Source: an uncultured bacterium
GTDB lineage: Bacteria; Cyanobacteriota; Vampirovibrionia; Gastranaerophilales; Gastranaerophilaceae
Direction: 5' to 3'
Assembly (NCBI GenBank): GCA_902803265.1
Contig: CADCPD010000084.1
Span: forward strand, 1-5,704
DNA length: 5,704 nucleotides
This document shows positions 4,842 through 5,704 of this stretch, piece by piece. Numbering within the stretch: position 1 is the stretch's first letter; every line of letters begins with the position of its first letter. The notes under the pieces are model-generated. The model was not told the DNA's origin. It worked only from the letters and a program-made list of their open reading frames with translations, and ran no database searches. A program made the position numbers and the translations under genes.

Positions 4842-5704
4842 ATGGGAATGGCAGCATCACAAGCAAGATATTTAGGACTTGCTGCAAGAAAAACAAACTG
4901 CGAATACCAAGGCCAACAAATCAACCAGGCAAGAACGGCTTTGGCAAATCAGAGCGCTGAACTTTGGAATCAGATGTTAGGAATGCAGGTGCCTGTTGTT
5001 CCTGACCAAACGAATTTTGCAAAAACACAATATTCATTCTCCGATGGTCAAAATGCTTTTGAAATTGTTTCAATGGTTCCTTCAGATGAGGACGATGAAT
5101 ATAACTATACTGTTAAATATCAATACTATGAAGATGAAATAAAAGGTATAGAAGTTGCAAATACAAACCCTCAAGTTCAAAATGCTGAAACTCATCAACA
5201 AACAGTATATTCATATGATTCAGGAAATGGAAGTATCACAACAACTGTTGTTGAAGGTGAACCTCCAACATATACATACAAAACCAATTTTGGTGGTAGT
5301 GAAGAAACTTTGGAAGAATTAACTGCGACTTCAAATCCAACTTTTGCTGCAGCAAAAGCAGATTTAATTCTTCATGGAATTACATTTGAAGATGGAGATA
5401 CAAAAATATATAAAACTCCAAGCGGTGTATATTATAAAGGTGGAGATTTACCAACAGTTGCAGGTTCTACAGGTACTACTTTATACAATAATTTAAGTTC
5501 AGAACAAGTAACAGTAGCAGATAAATTTAAAGTAGGTAATTCTTTAGCAACTGCTGTAACAAAAGCTGATGTAACAAAAGATCCTAATTTGGCTGCGACA
5601 TTGTTGAAAATAGCTGAAGATAATCCTGATTCAAAAATCTCTCCGGCTATTAAAGCTGCGTATAATCCTTCAACAAAAACTTGGGATGATTCTATTTCTG
5701 AAAT
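4842..5704 (+). CDS. Second paralogue of the MG(L/M)AASQAR family, 3' end beyond the window
   Basis: The frame stays open from the ATG at 4842 to the window edge (287 codons plus 2 nt), so the gene is cut by the window and not broken. AAAGGA lies 9 nt upstream. It begins 54 nt after the previous stop with no terminator or convincing promoter between, so the two are probably cotranscribed. The N-terminus MGMAASQARYLG, then EYQGQQINQARTALAN, matches the neighbour closely, as do QYSFSDGQ (63-70), VKYQYYED (91-98) and NPQVQ (109-113). After that it diverges. A Thr/Gly/Ser-rich insert (about 120-225) makes the middle roughly 40 residues longer, and the shared blocks reappear as TPSGVYY (192-198), KVGNS (230-234) and IAEDNPDS (257-264). 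No signal peptide is visible. By analogy a C-terminal coiled coil is expected past the window edge. Function unknown. Confidence 0.85.
   Translation, partial: MGMAASQARYLGLAARKTNCEYQGQQINQARTALANQSAELWNQMLGMQVPVVPDQTNFAKTQYSFSDGQNAFEIVSMVPSDEDDEYNYTVKYQYYEDEIKGIEVANTNPQVQNAETHQQTVYSYDSGNGSITTTVVEGEPPTYTYKTNFGGSEETLEELTATSNPTFAAAKADLILHGITFEDGDTKIYKTPSGVYYKGGDLPTVAGSTGTTLYNNLSSEQVTVADKFKVGNSLATAVTKADVTKDPNLAATLLKIAEDNPDSKISPAIKAAYNPSTKTWDDSISE

Noticed and set aside
3618..5704. Flagellin or hook-associated protein assignment for the paralogues
   Set aside because: Only the general plan (helical ends, variable middle) is similar; the characteristic flagellin and rod/hook N-terminal motifs are absent and no flagellar gene is nearby.

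Overview
The window is AT-rich bacterial DNA. Its gene content points to an uncultured gut relative of the cyanobacteria, most likely a Gastranaerophilales-type member of the Vampirovibrionia ("Melainabacteria"). This rests on three things. An outer-membrane porin implies a double membrane. Two adjacent genes begin with an MG(L/M)AASQAR block of a kind I recall among hypothetical proteins of that group. The porin promoter carries a palindrome that fits the cyanobacterial LexA consensus. No marker gene here settles the taxonomy, so this is an inference.

Layout, left to right. Positions 1-32 are a perfect palindrome acting as a terminator. It ends a minus-strand tRNA-Pro(UGG) gene (35-110), which has its own promoter (about 157-183) and a small hairpin in its 5' leader. 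On the plus strand follows a promoter region with the LexA-like palindrome (210-223), then a porin with signal peptide and beta-barrel (261-1547). A short intergenic stretch holds degenerate GTGAAnn heptamer repeats and a bidirectional terminator (1621-1654). This terminator is shared with a convergent minus-strand acyl-CoA/acyl-ACP ligase (1670-3343). A divergent promoter region (3344-3617) separates the ligase from two plus-strand paralogues, one complete (3618-4787) and one running off the right edge (4842-5704). These two form a probable operon of unknown function.

How they fit together. The porin and the ligase are individually recognisable: one for solute passage across the outer membrane, one for activating fatty acids. 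They have separate promoters and share only a terminator. The least explained part is the paralogous pair. The two proteins align without gaps over their first 113 residues (65 identities), diverge in the middle and share further short blocks. The complete copy ends in a long coiled coil. Neither has a signal peptide or membrane segment. Conserved ends around a variable middle would suit a secreted or polymerising structural protein, but nothing in the window proves this.
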